Below are positions 33,801 to 48,800 of a stretch of 64,000 bases of DNA, in pieces. The DNA is from Pachyseris speciosa (Eukaryota; Cnidaria; Anthozoa; Scleractinia; Pachyseridae), in NCBI GenBank assembly GCA_016490735.1, contig JAEMWC010000097.1:1106001-1170000 (forward strand), read 5' to 3'. The position numbers were made by a program, and so were the translations under genes. Position 1 is the stretch's first letter. Every line of letters begins with the position of its first letter. Under the pieces are notes generated by a model. It did no database searches and was not told the DNA's origin. It worked only from the letters and a program-made list of their open reading frames with translations.

Positions 33801-36800
33801 ACTGAGGAGTTTTCATTATTTTCAATCACTTTCAGCAGAAATTCTCCTTTTCAAGGGCTTTTCAAGCGCCCTTGAAATCAAATTCAGAAATTCTGAAAAT
33901 TATCCTTACCCAACAATAGTAAGTCTCATTCGGTCCACAGAGATGGTCTTGCAACTGCTGTGGAGCTCAACCCGAGCTGTGGTTTCGGTGGCATCTTTGA
34001 CGATTCCAACATAACCTGACAAAAAGGCAAGGTAGAAAGTTAATTAAAACTTGATTGACTGCTGACAATAACTGACTTTGGATTAGAAAATGGATTGCCA
34101 ACTGAAAATAAGATAACAATTTCGTTGGTATGCTACACCTTTGAGTGAAATCCTGACGTACAGTTTGCAAAACTTTACAAACACTTCACTGCATTTTAAA
34201 GAAAAAATCCACGATTAAAAAAAACACACGAAAAGACTAGAAGAAGTCAAAGTGCCGAAAAACAGGGCAAAGGCGTTTTGAGTTCGGTGAAACGTTTTCC
34301 ATCTCCTGTGCACAAAATTCCGAAGGTTTATTCGAGTGATTTTGCCGAAAATCATGGAGCCTGAGCCATTTTCTCACATTTTCCGTATTAACATTACAAC
34401 TAACCTTTATAAGGGCCCTGTGAGATGCGAACAGTCTGGGAAATGAGTGACATGTCACGACCTCCTCGGCCTCGACCTCGTCCTCGTCCCATGCCTCCTC
34501 CTCTTGGTGAACCGCGGCCAGCAGCTCCACCACCAACTGTGGAAACAACAACGCGATATTGTTACTGAATCAGGGACACCCAGTGACAAGTCTGGGCTCC
34601 TGTCTCGGTAGATATCTGTTCGGTGGAGGGTAATTCGCCTTGCGCTTTTGGCATCGATTTAAGAGTGCACTCGGATTTTCGTAACATGGCCTAAAAGATT
34701 CGAAATTGGGAAATCATAGTCCCTGAGGTATTCCGAAAGGTCGTAATTGCTGTTTTGGCAGTCAAAAAACGTCAGCTAGCATTTTCGCAAAGAAAATAGT
34801 TCCCTAGAAAGTTCATTTCAGCTTGTATTTTCTTAAAGGAAGATTTTGTTTCCTAACATTTTCGGGCAATCAAAATTTAAGCTAGGGAATCCGAACAGAT
34901 GAACTTCTTCTAGCTTATGAAAACATCGCTTTAAACAGACTTCAAACATCATAAGGCACTTAAAAAGGCCTTTCTACAGCTTTTGGTTGATTTGGCTCGT
35001 TGTGTGCCCCTGCTGAATGTTACCTTTCGAGTGGCGGGTATTTTGACATGGCATGGGAATTACCATGGGGTGCGCAGACGAACGAGCCCTTTCACAAATT
35101 AGAAGCCAATGGTGATAAACTGCAAGGTTTCGCATTTCTCGTGCACCATCAGCAGTCTGTTGATTAACTCGACAACCTGTAATACCCATGTGGTTGCCCA
35201 AAAGACCGCAAGAAAATGGTACACGTAACCATTTCTTTTTACGTCCTAAGATCCTCAATAATGATTTTAAGCCGCCACTTCTCTAAAGCAAAAGCTTTGC
35301 TCTCAAAGACGAAAGAGAAGTGATGTACTGTACAGCGGCCATAACATAAGAAGCTTACCTCCTTCCCTTGCAGGACTTGTTATTCTTGGCGAAGCTGGTG
35401 CAAACCCACTGATTCCCAAAGTATTTGAAACTGCCTGGAGGGCAAGGAAAATGAAGCCATGAAACATTTACAATCGTCTCTTTATTTCCAAGGCCTCAAC
35501 CTAACTCCCAAATCAACTGTTTTCAATAGCTCCAGAGTATAGTTGGTAGAGCATATATGTATGAACGATTATCGAGTCAAAGTGAGTTTTGAAAAACAAC
35601 ACCGCGAGACTGAGCTTAACATTTATCATCTTTCTTTCTTTGTCAACACACTGAGGAGGGTACTGAATCTAGTCCCAGCACTAACCCCCACAAATATTAT
35701 AGCCTGAGTATGAGACAGTTCTTTAGCAGGGCGAGGCCACCCCCACCCCCTTCCCCTCCCACAACCGCTGTGATCAGAGCTGACTAGCTGCCGACAATTC
35801 TTACCTTCCCACCCCCAGCAAGTACAAGATGTTTTGTTTTGCAAACGAGCATCCCACCATTCTCTATCACCATCTTGGAAGATAAAAACGCAAAGCTGCG
35901 ATACAGGTGCTTGATTTCCCCCTGCAAACCCTTCAAAATAAAAGCACAAGTCATGGGTGATTCAGAAAATATGCAAAGGAAGCACCTTCAAAGGATGACA
36001 TAACAACTTCAAGGTACGAGCATGTCAAAGAAAATGGAAATGACGACAGCAAAGTAGAGACAAACATAGAGTCCTAAACTGATGGCGTCACAAAAACTAA
36101 ATTTGTGAAATTATGGGATTTGTACAGATATTCAGGAAGATCACCACAAAAAAGGCCTACTTGCCAAAAATCAACATTTTCTTACAGTTTGAGAGCGAGA
36201 CATCAGCACCGTTATGCTCTGCTGACTCCATACAAATCCTTCTAAATTTTACTTGGTTCCTAACATTATGAACCAGGTAAAATTTAGAAGGATTTGGAGT
36301 CAGCAGAGCATAATGGTACTGATATCTCCGAGCCAATTTGTGTCTACATGATGATTTTTGGCAAGTTAGCATTTTTCACCTTGCCTTTTTGGAAAATCTC
36401 AACAAATCATATAATTTCAAAAATTCAAATATTTGTGACGTCACACTTTAGGACTCTATTGCAGAAAAAAAGGGATGAATTTTCTACAGAGAAGGAAGTA
36501 AGAGTTTATTTAGAGAAAACTTCAATAAGCTGACAAATTTCACTGTTCAGAGATTTACTGTCATAAATCAAAGCAACCTCCAGGAAACTTGCATCAGAAA
36601 CTTCCCAGCCGTTCCCCCCCAAAAACCGCCTGTCAGTCGAAAGACCTCTACACGCCTGTTTGTGAGCCAACAGCCTTCAAATGGCAAAAAAAAAAAGGAA
36701 AAAATATGTTGACTGACTGATGGTAGCCTGTTGGTTGGCAATTGGCAGAGAGAGCAGACAGTCAGTTGTGAGAAATTGTTGAAAAATAGCACAGTCTTAT

Positions 36801-39800
36801 AGAAGTTAAAGGTATTGTTATACATACACCATGAGGTCCTTCAATGACTTTTACTATGTCCTTGACCTGGATTGAGTTCTGGGGACAACAAAAAAAAACG
36901 ACAAATGTTTCTTGAACTAGCAGTTCTCAAACACAGAAAAGAAAAACTGGAAAGCTGGTCAAACCTGCTCTGAATCCAGTGCAACAGCATTTTTGTTTTC
37001 TCTGCGTCTTCCCACAGCTTGATGCTTAACCTGAATGACCTGAAACCAGAGTGGTGTGATAGATTTACGCGCAGATTTGTTCAAGTTTGTTTGATCACTG
37101 CTTGGAATTGCCTCCTTTTGTTAGTGTGCATGCACTATGCACATTATTGAAGTATCCAGAAGACACTGATTCTTAAGGAAAGTGCAGCACACAGCACTTT
37201 CAAGGAAAAGCAGATTTTAGCAAGGGCTACTGGAATCCAAACAAAACAATTTCAGTTAGATTTTCCCACAAAACATACAAAGATCACCATGACAAAATCC
37301 TGTCTAATGAATACCTTTTCAGAGCACTTCCCAGTGGTGGCAATTTTATTATTCTGTGCCCTATGCAGATGAATTTCTCCAGGGCAACCATTCAAATGGT
37401 AGCTTTCAAGCTGCATAAGAGTTCATTTTTTTTAAAGTGCAATATTTGAAAAGCAAAATTACATTTTTGAGGCCAGGAATAACTCAAACTAGAGGAAGAC
37501 ATCGTGTCTTTTTCAAAACTGTCAAAACTGCTAAAAACTATTTAGCATATTGACTAAAGAGGTTCGAAGAGCAAAATATATTTCAAAAGCTTTAGTTTTT
37601 ATTTTACCATTTTTAGAGTTTTTACAATTTTTAGTGCATCGAATGTGTAAAAAAGATGTGATGTCTTCCCCTAGTTCAAATTACATTTTGTTATTTTTAT
37701 TGCGACAAAGCTCAGGATATATATCTGGTGCTTACCTTCCCATGCTGGTTCAGTACTGAAAACATATCTCTGTCCAAACGAATGATAACACCAACAGTCT
37801 GTGGACTGAAAAAACCACAATTTAATACATAGAGATATGACATTATCCTGTGCATTTATGCCTTGCTTACTTTTGTGTCTGTCAAAAAAAAGGTTGAGAA
37901 TGTGATCATTCAGCTTAAAGTACTGAGTCAGAAGTTTCCAGTGGTGCTGTCTATTACCAACTGTAAAAGGTGATTCTATCTTTTGAGTCTTTGTGTGAAT
38001 GTTTTTAGGTGTAGCTATTCACAAATACACTGAACTGAACAACAAACGGCACACAGAACTCACAGTATCTTGATTTCCTGTTTAATTCTCAACAAAATAA
38101 CTCACTAGAAATCTCACAATTCTCACTGAAACTCTCACAGGAAAAACTCGCTATTTTTGCTCGTCCCGTCTTGTTCTAACATGTTTGCACGTGTTTGTTA
38201 CCTTATATGGTAGTGCTATCAAATGTCACAAAACTATGAGGAGTGGGGTCGGTAAAAACTCTCGTACAACACTAATGAGCAATACCAACATACCAAAGAA
38301 TTGTCAATTTAAAAACTCTGGTACAACACTAATGAGCAATACCAAAGAACCAAAGAATTGTCAATTTAAATTGCTCTTTTGATTAGATAGGTTCAAGTAA
38401 CACTTTTCAGCTTTCAATTCAGGAAGACTGAATATCAACCATGATAACTTACTCCAACTGCACCATATCTCCCCACTGATGTTGACCCATTGAGTCCACT
38501 CCACTGCTCCGTTCAGTACACAACTGAAGATCTTTGGGTAAAACCTTGAGCTGCAATAAGTGGGGATAATAATGCATACTTGAAGGGCGTGTGCAAAAGC
38601 TGCATGGGAATTTGGCCTTAAAATTAAAGATCAAGCTTGGCATATTGATTAGTCACTATGAAGGAAGTGTAGTTTGGTGTTTACTTTTAAATCCTATGGC
38701 CTCACTTCCAAGAATCAGCCTAGATATGACTATTCACATTTTTAACATTAAGCAACTGAGAACAAATGAGGACCCAACATGTATGCACATGAAGCAGGTA
38801 AAAATTGAATTTGAATAATTAGGGCTAGGAGACAAAGGGAATTGAGATTCAACCTAGGTTAAAATTTTTTTACCTGCAACATATAATTATGTGAATGACT
38901 GGTTATGTTCTTCTGTTTTTAGTCAAACAAGTAACAAATGGAATCGCTCATGCCTCATCTGTCAAACTTGGTGTTTTGGAAAAAGTCAGAAGACAATTAT
39001 TGGAATTAAAGCCTTATAAAAACAATTGAAACTTGACCATCCAGAAACTTAATTCTAGGCTTTCCTCAAAGCTGAACTTCTGATTGGACAAGCAATCTCC
39101 AGTCTTGCAAAAATACCACAAAATGCTTCAAGGCGGTTGCAGATTTGGACATCAGGGCACTAAAACCGTTCAACATTTCCCAAGTGGGAACCATTTTGGC
39201 ATGTGCTAACAGAATAGTACCTACCTCGTGCATTGTTAAATCTGCAAACAGGACCACCATGTTGTCTTCAACTCTAACAATAAGGCCTGTGTCACCCTCA
39301 TAACGACCACTTAAAACCTTGACATGGTCACCCATCTTAAAATGCTTCTGAAGCTCTTGTGCCATGAACTCTAATGGATCCTGGAGAAACAACAATGGAG
39401 ACATTCTCAAACAGTGTCACCACTGAAAAAACAACTTACATGTTGCTTGAGTTAACTACTGCATTGTTAAATGGAGGTTGGATGGCCATGTCATCAAGAG
39501 TCTGCCACTATCTGCAGCCAGCTTCTAGATGGCGATCACTCACATGGCTGGCAAATACTTCCAACCCAGCCACAAGCCCCAACACAAACTGAAAACTAGC
39601 ACACCCCGCCCTGATAAAGCAACAAGAATGAGCAAAACAGGGGTATGTAACCACCAAAAACTGATGCATGGCACATGTTTATCCAGTATCAACAATTTAA
39701 CAACAATTCAAAACTTTATAATAATTAAGTAGATGATTATATCCTTCAGACAGTATTCCTATCAGCTCAATTATATTAATATTTACAACTTTAATTTCTA

Positions 39801-42800
39801 CTTTCGTGACTTCTTTGTACAGCTGTAAGACCTAAAATACTGATTTAAACACTACCTGCCTAGATCAGAAATAGACCTTAATTACTCATAAATTTTGTTT
39901 TGAATATTTCCCAATATAGATCATGTGATGATACTCAGGAGATTTGGTCCTTTGTCTTGCTCATTAAAATGAGTGCATGGAGACATACAATGTACTCATG
40001 CTTGCATGCATTCTTTTTAATGAACAAGACAAATCTCCTGAGTATCATCACATGATCTGTATAACGTAAAAGTGAATACGTACAAGTGAATATGGTCTAT
40101 TGCCATTTGCGGGATAGTGTGACCTTTTTATTTATAATTGTCAATAAACTTGAAACTTGAAGTTGACATTTAACTGCATTGTTAAATGGAAGTTTTGGGT
40201 GCCTGTGGCATCTGGCAGCTCTTGATCTTCGCAGACAGCTTCTGGAAGGAGAGCTCACCCATGGCTGACAAATCACAGTTATAATCCAACCACAGTGGCA
40301 GGCAATTAGCGTAATTATAATGGCAGATGTTGGAATTAAATATAGTTTAGCAAACTTATACACCAGTAGATAAGAAAGTAATTGGTCATTTCAGGTATAA
40401 TAGTAACAGCAACAAATAGAGGACAATGGTGATGTTTCCACACTTTTTTAAAATGGTGATTAATGTTTTTCAATAAACATCACCTGCCAACACATGTACA
40501 CAAATCACATGTATATCTTAACACAAAATTAAAATGTGGTTGAATAATTAGAAAGAATTTTCAGAACGATAGCTTGTGCTTAAAGACAAGAAGTTGCAGC
40601 CAAAACAAACAAGACTCTTCAAAGACTCTACCTTCAGGTCATCATGCTTAGGCAAGATGGTGATTTTGTTTCCATCAATGCTTAGAACCGTTCCCTTCAA
40701 ATTAGCCAGATCTCCCTCGGCAACTTCTACAACATCTCCTGTCACAAACGTGTGTCTCTCTTCATCTGTTCCCTCCCGAGAACTTTTTGTTGGCACTGTG
40801 AGCAAAATAGAGTATTGTCCTGAGGTATGCACCTGAATTTTACACTATCTTTGAACTCATGGAAAACAGTCAATTTTCCTTTTTGGCCTTATCCATGGAA
40901 GACTTTGATAGACTTTCATTGGCAAGAGATTATCTCTGAAGTATTTTGCACTCAAAACTTTATGGAATCTTCTCAGAGTCGTGTGCAAGACAGAGATAAC
41001 GTCCCCAAACCTTTAGGGGACCAAAAAATATTAGGAAGACACCTCATATGGTACTTATATGCACAACAATGACAATAATGCTTTTGGAGACTGACAATGT
41101 GTAACAAAGCAATATAAATTCTTGCTGTTTCATAAGAGAAAAGCTAGGAACTGCAGGTCTGATTACAATACATACATTCCAGTTCAACATCTTCAGGTGC
41201 TGTCTCAAACCTCTGGAGCTCCAGCAGAGTTGGTTTAATGCCCTCAACAACCTATACACGTTCAAAAAACACAAATAATTTGATGTGTTAATTTGGAAAT
41301 GAACTTTCCCCAAGTGTTTTACCAACCACTTATAAATACAGTAAAAACTTGCATAATTATAACAACCTAGATTTTTCCAAGTTAGCTTAAACAGGTTCTT
41401 ATGTAAATGGTGCTTACCAGGAAATTCGGCTAATCAGGTTCTTAAATAGGTTCTTATTTTCTTAACAAAAAAGCAAATCATTTTCGGTAGGTGTGGTATT
41501 AATAAATAAATTATGCACAAAATAATTAATTCTCACCAAAATGATAGTACATGCACTTATACAAACCATATACGCATTTTAAGCTACACTGAATGTACAT
41601 GAAACTATTGACTCTATTTGATAAAATAAGAACCTGCTTTGAAATTCTAGCCTTAATAGGCTCTTATATAAAGGGGGTCTAAATTGAAAATTTTTGCCTG
41701 ACAGGTTCTTAAATTTTAGGTTATATGCCAGTTTTTACTGTATTTAAACCTTGTTATTATACGACTGGCTCTTTCAGAGGAGCCATCTTGACTGCTCGTG
41801 ATAGCCTGTTCGTCCCACATTTTACTGTCTTTTTGTAGGATCCTTTGAGTCTTATAATAAATCCTTCACTGACCAAGCTTGTTCAGTCAAGATGGTGGGA
41901 CTTCGTCTCAGTCTATAAACACACAAAAAAAGAACTTGGCCAATATCCCACCATCTTGACCTCACCTTTGGCCAATAACCCTTGTTTATTGCCTTGAATT
42001 GCCCTTAGTTTTGTGTATTCACATACAGATGGTTCAAACCAAATTTACAGGCCCTCTGGCACTGTCAGATTTCAAGACTGGTGTTGGAGGAAATGAGCTG
42101 GAGGTTTCAAAAGAAAACATGTCTGCCATGGAGACGTTGCCATCAAAAGGTGGAAGATGAAAAGGTCATTAATGTTATAAAAGAGGAGGGAATGGTGGAA
42201 TTTTGTCCATCCAAAATAATTTTCAATTCCTTCTCCCAAGTCAGGGGAGTCAAGGGAAAAGAAGTTATACATGAGATTTATTTACCATAAATCAAATTAA
42301 TGTACCCAACTTTTTTCATCAAAGAAAAAATATAGGAACATCAAATTTGCCATTATTTAGATTAATTCCCCTTGGTAGACACCTACTGCATGGTGCCCTA
42401 CCAAACAATTAAATTTTACTTCAGTAAAAAGATAAGAGTACCCAGTAAGCAGTGTTCCACCTGCAGCACATTTTTGTTAACAACTGGGGAGTTTTGAGAG
42501 CACCACAGGTCTAACAATGATGCTTGAATTGAAAACAAAAAAGAACCTTTTGTTGGTACTATAGTCACACTTATTAATAGTATTCTTTAATACTGTTTCT
42601 TGCTTTCAAAAGCATGACAGACTATTATTATTTGGTGTCATTGACGTTTTCGATTCTGGGCAATATACAATGCTAACAAAATTAATTTAAGTAAAATAAA
42701 CTTACTATGGCAGACATGGCCAGTGTCTTGTACATGAAGCCTCCACGATAGCGACTGCCTTCAAAGATCATGAAATCTCCATCCTGCCCTATCTCACCTC

Positions 42801-45800
42801 CAATTCCCCTGCACATAGAAAAACATGGTAAGATCAGGGCAACCACGTCAATCATAAGCAGAAGGTGGAGGGTTGTCCAACACACCCAATTTGAGTCAGA
42901 CTGTGGAGGGCAGACTTGTTTTGATTGACTAGTGTCTACCCGTCGATCCCACTCAACCTGTCTCCCTAAAAGACGGTCTGTCTTACGGGAAGTCTGTTTG
43001 GGAGAGAAAATCCAGCAAGAACGGCAAACAGGGTGGGTGGAAAATGTTTGTGGATCGACTCAGTTCAATCGAATCAAGTTGGGTCGTCGATCAAACTCCA
43101 CCCGACTCGACCCATTTGTCCAAAAGTCGGTCCATCTTACAGGAAGTCTGTTTGCAAGAGACTTAGAAAATTCTGCAAGAATGGAGAATAAGGAGGGTAG
43201 GAAATGTCAGCGGATCGACTCAGTCCAATTGAATCAAATAGGGTCATCGATCCACGTCAAAAGTTGGTCTGTTTGTTGTTTAATAAATTCTATGAGTCTT
43301 CTGCTTCAATGTTCATTATAGGGATGATCAGTTTCAGGATGTAGGTGATCAGGGTTTTGTTCATAGATTTAGCTGTGTTGTGATCGCTAAATTTGCGTGA
43401 TTACTGTTTGGAGTCAGTTAAGGTGATCAAATGCAAATTTCCCTCAAATTTGTAACTAAATGCTTCGTTGATTTTATGATTGTTGTGTGATTGAAGGAAG
43501 TTTTGTGTGGACAAGAATGTCCTTTGGTGATTTTTCTTTCTTGTAAGATACAATAATTATTGGTGGTTGGAGCTTAGGTTGTTGTTGAATAATGTGTGTT
43601 TCATGAGTCTTTTTAAGATTCGGTATGGCTGGGTAGTAAGTGGTAACAGATGGTAGAATCTCTTTTGTTTGTTTTGTTGTGTTGCAAAGAGCTTCTTTTA
43701 ACTTCTTTTGGTTTTGGATTTTTCTCGAGTTTAAGGGGATAGCTTCTTTTACAGAGCCTTTGTTTGAAGACTCATTTGTTTTTTTCAAAGATATCTTTAA
43801 CTGAGTGGGTTCTTAAGAGACATAGTGCTTCTCCTTTGATAAAGCCCTTTTTGGAGTTAAAAAGAAGAATGACCGGCCAGCACTCATAGAGACAGGTCAA
43901 GTCAACCCAACTAGGATGGTACAGATCTAAACTGTCATGTTCATATGCCTGCTTTAAGAATGAGGAGGGTTTATGTATTATTTACTTTCTCTTATTTGCG
44001 ACCTGACTTCCAGTGATGGATTGAGTCCAGTCAACTCAAATCAATGGGTCGACTTGAGTTGATTGGATACTTTCTCTTTTTTGGACCAGACTTCTAGTGG
44101 CGGGTCGAGTCCAGTCGACTTGGATTGACCGGTTGACGTGAGTTGACCAGATGGAGTTGATCCGTCAAGATTTTCTGTCCTCCCTACATGTATGTTAACT
44201 TTGTCACTGTGCGACCTGACACAACCCATATTAGCCAAGACAGGTCAATTTGACCCATCTAGGATATACTCGTATTTAACCTTGTATGATGCATACTCAT
44301 ATATAATGCGCAACCTATTTTTCAAGACAATTTTCCAAAAAAATAAATAAATAAATAGCAGTATACTATCTGTTAAATAACCACCATTTGGTCAGAGAAA
44401 ATTCTCACCCAATCGAATGGCTGGAGTTATCTACTCGTGAAAAACAAATACAAATTTTCTGCTGGTTCAGGTTAAGTCATTGGTTTTAAAAAAACTCATC
44501 TGTTCCAGTTAAAAAGTTTATTTTTCTGATATTCAAAAAGCTTTCAGTCACCATTAGGTTGTTTTGACTTTGGTTAAGCTTGTGTTTTTGTATACCGAGA
44601 TCACTAATTTGTCAATTACAAAAGGCAACCGAAAATTGTTTTATCTGATAAGAATGGAGTATTCCTGAGCATTGAGACCACACGAGAGAATGATTTAGAC
44701 ACCTGTTATAGGAATTCTCATATGCTCTAGAAAAGACTCTGAGGTTGCTGTGTAATAAATTTTTGCTTTCATTCGCTGACATTTTATGTTTTCACGTATC
44801 CAAATGCTAAATAAAGGCAAACAAATGATCGTAATGTGATATGTTCAATCAAACGTAACATGGTGAGAAATAGAGATAATCATCTCTTGTGAAATGCACC
44901 TCCGATGATTTTCAGTTGTCAAAAGATTTTGAATCTTTAACAGCCTCTGCAAATATTAGTCATTTATTTTGTCTTCGTTCTGAGAATATCTGGCCGATTT
45001 ATCACAGTTTTTCCAGCAAGTTTATCGGAGGTAATTTGAAAGCGGCTGTGATAGGTTATTTGCTTGTTTATTATAACAACAGCATGGACAAAAGCCTTTT
45101 AAAGTCTTGTTTGTTGTCTTCTATATCCTTTGTTAACCACAAGCATATGCAAACGAGTGAAGCGATCAACAAACAAAAGGTTCCGTGTATAATACGCAGC
45201 ACAAATTTCATTAAAAAAATTGTGGGGAAAAAGTGCACATTATACAAGGGTAAATATGGTAGAAGATCTGACTCTGATTGGGTGTATTGGACATGAGGTG
45301 GGGAAAAAAACAAACTGACTTAAGAGTACTCAGCCTTTTGAACAAGCATCAACAGCTAACCAAAGCCACTGCCTAATTCACTGATGGAAGTCAATCACCT
45401 GAACATAAATTCTATTAAGTAACCCAAATTCAACAGTCTCCTATTCTTTGTTGTTGCTGGATGCTGGCAACATGTTGAGTTACATCCGCTGAGTCTTCAA
45501 AAGTTAATGAAAGGGCTGAGTACTTCAATCTACAGTCTGTAGCTAACTCCAATGCTGGGTGAAATGATTCTCAGTTATGTGGCCTTGCACACCACTGGGT
45601 CTGCAATAACTCACTGCTAGGAGCACCCAGTGGGCACCCTGAAGCTCCTGGGTTTGACTCCCACTGGGAATACTTAGAATTGTTTCTGAGTAGTACATTA
45701 TGACATGGGAATGCTTCTCTCTTTATTCATTTGAAATTTCACTAATAAAATGTCTTAGCTTAATCCTTATACAGCTGTAGCTAGGGTCACAAATCAAACT

Positions 45801-48800
45801 TCTCTCATATTTTAACCTTGAACACTAACAATTTATGAATTGAAAAGGCTTGGGGGAAAAAAATGACCCTCAAGATTAGCTTTACATTGAATTCCAACTT
45901 TGTAATCTCCTACATTTGCATGTAAGAAAAAAATGAAAATGCGTACCTAATGGCATCAGCATCAAACAGTTTTTGAGGTGGTCTGCGTTTCTTCTTCCTC
46001 TTCTCGCCAATATCCTACCAATTTATCAACCAGAACCAAGTTAAGTGTGACTTTTGATTGAAGTGAATAAGACAAGAAAGTGACTGGATTTGTAGGCTTT
46101 GTTAACTGCATGGATAGTTAATACAATTCAGAGTGAACCTGTGAATGATCATTGCAGTTATTAACACTACTTAAGCAGTAGTGAAAATAAAGCCTGAAAA
46201 AATTTGTATGGGGGTCAAACCCACAACCTTGGCGATATCAGCGCAGCACTCTACTAACTGAGCTAACAAGCCAACTGGGGACTGGTCATTTTATTGGTTC
46301 ATAATATACACATGCGTAATGAATATGTGAGTGAAGATATGAAAATCATATATTTTTCTTCGGCAGGAAGACCCTTTTTTCCACTACTGCTTAAGTAGAG
46401 TCCATAACTGTGGTGATCATTCACAGCTTCACTCTTTAATCTGCCGTTCAAATATACTGTATGATTTTCATATATTCACTCTCACACAATTCAGAGTGTT
46501 ACGAGAGTTGAAGGCACCTTACTTTCTCTTACATTGAAGGCAGTTAGTGTAAGGGGAGTATACAGGGAGCAGGGTAGTAATCATAGATTAGAAAATGCGT
46601 TCGAGTATTGGTAGATTTGGTATGTTAACCCTAAAACCACCATATGGAGGGCCATGTGGTCCTTGATGATCTTTGAACACTAAAAATACATTTACAGCAT
46701 CTTGGAAAGCCTAAAAAATATCAACTTTGACTATTAAAACAATATCAAAAATTGGTTTCTGAAAATAGTTTTAGCAGCAAAGAACAAATTATTGTAGAAA
46801 ACGGCAATTGTTTGAGCTTCATCCAGATAGTAATCACCAGAAATTCCTTCAGCTCCTCAGGACTTGTTCCAACCCAACCTGGGTGTTTCTTTGGATGGCA
46901 TATTTGAATGTTTCAGTGACCAAATGGCCGATCAATTGTGGTGTAAAAAAGTGTACAAAATATTTCTCAGACATTTGTTTATCCTGATATAACAAATTTC
47001 AGTCGAGGTCATTTCTTGAGAGGTGGCAGATCATCCACTTCAATCGCCACCCAATCATTAAGTTATGAAAATGAAAATTAACATTGGTGTACCTCAGCTG
47101 ACTTGGCTAAGCCTCTTGATCTACTGTAATCTATCCTGGGAATCATCTTCAGTGTGACCTAAAAGAACGTCATCATAGAATGATAATAATCAAGGGCTTG
47201 GTGGAAAACTGCAAACAAAGGAAAGACTTGTTTTTCTTTCTTGCCAGAGGCTTAGTTTGAGAGGTACAGACCTTTACCATGCTGGAAGTTTGTTTGTTTG
47301 CTTGTTTGTTTGTTTGTTTATTTATTTATTTACCAATACAGCAACTCCTTGAGATGAGGATTATAAATCAGCTGGTGCGGTCAGTAAAAAACAAACAACA
47401 AACAAAACACTTACAGGAATGGGGTCTAAATAATTAATGTCGGTCTGGTAACAATGACTGAGTATCAAGCTGCTTGAAAGAGTGCCTTAAAATAATAAAC
47501 TGGCCAAATTTAAGAGGCAGAGGTCCAGTTCCACTGAGCTTGAGAATATTGGAGAAGTTGTATGGAAAACTTTTTCATGCAAATTCCAAGATCAAACAAA
47601 GCTTGGCCTTACCTGATTCCTTGCAGTGTTGACAAAATCCACCTGACAAAAAAGTTAAAAATATACTAATGTTTGGCATAAATATTCAAGTGTGACTTCT
47701 CGCTGGAAGTATAAAAAAGGTTATCCTGGATAGAGGCAGAGGCTCTAGGATTTCAATAACTAAGAACAGGTAGATTTTGCTTGAATTTCTTAGATCAGTA
47801 CATCCAAGCAACAACCAAGGTAGGCCTTCCCAACAAAAGTTTACCTAGACCTCTGAAAGCATCATCATGTGTTACATGTACCGTAGGCGTGCGCATTTGT
47901 TTGTTCCCCTCATAGCAACTAGTTGTATTGTAACTTACAGCAGAAATGAAGGAAGACTGTTTTAACCTTCAAGCAACTTATTAACATTAAAAAACTTTTC
48001 ATTTCAACTCAAGCAAATAAAAAAAAATAAACAGACAAAACACAACGTAGGGCCTATATCAAGCCAAAATTCAGGCTGGTATAAACTTAACACATGGAAA
48101 AGGCTTAATCACATGATCACATGGATATACATGTACAAGATTGTTAATAATTATTGACCTTTTTGTGTTTCAGGCTCCTTCATGCAAACTAACAATATTG
48201 AATTCAAATTCAGTATTAACTTCCTTTTTCCTTATACCAATTTGACTAAATTTTTATGAGAATACCTGCGCAAGATCATCCTTGTAAATTCCACGCTTCA
48301 ATCTGACCCACTGCTTAGGCTTTACAGAGACAACCTCTTTCACAACTTTCATCACATCAGTCATTTCTCTGATTGGCACCATCATCTGTTGCCATTTGCC
48401 AAGTCGCAGAGTACCAAACCCTTCAATGGCCTATCACAGCGTTAATGAACAAAAAAATTGATAAAAAAAAAGGATGACGATGATGATGACAAAATTGAGA
48501 GTAGCCATAATTTACTGGTTTGTAGGTAGAATCTGGACAGTTGCCAATAGACATTCATGAATGCCTAAAAGATAGCCTAGCTGTACATTAAATTGTTTGG
48601 TCTTGACAATCAGGTAACATGAGATATGATCAGGCATGTGATGTGATCATGGCATGTGCTGGGTCGTCAGAATGTACAACTTGAAGGTAAAAACTGAATT
48701 CAATCATAGTCCAAAACCAAAACACCCATAAAGGGAAGTAATGATCTTTCCTAGCTAAAACCGCTTTCTTAGTCTTCATCATCGTCAGTTCATGACTATT

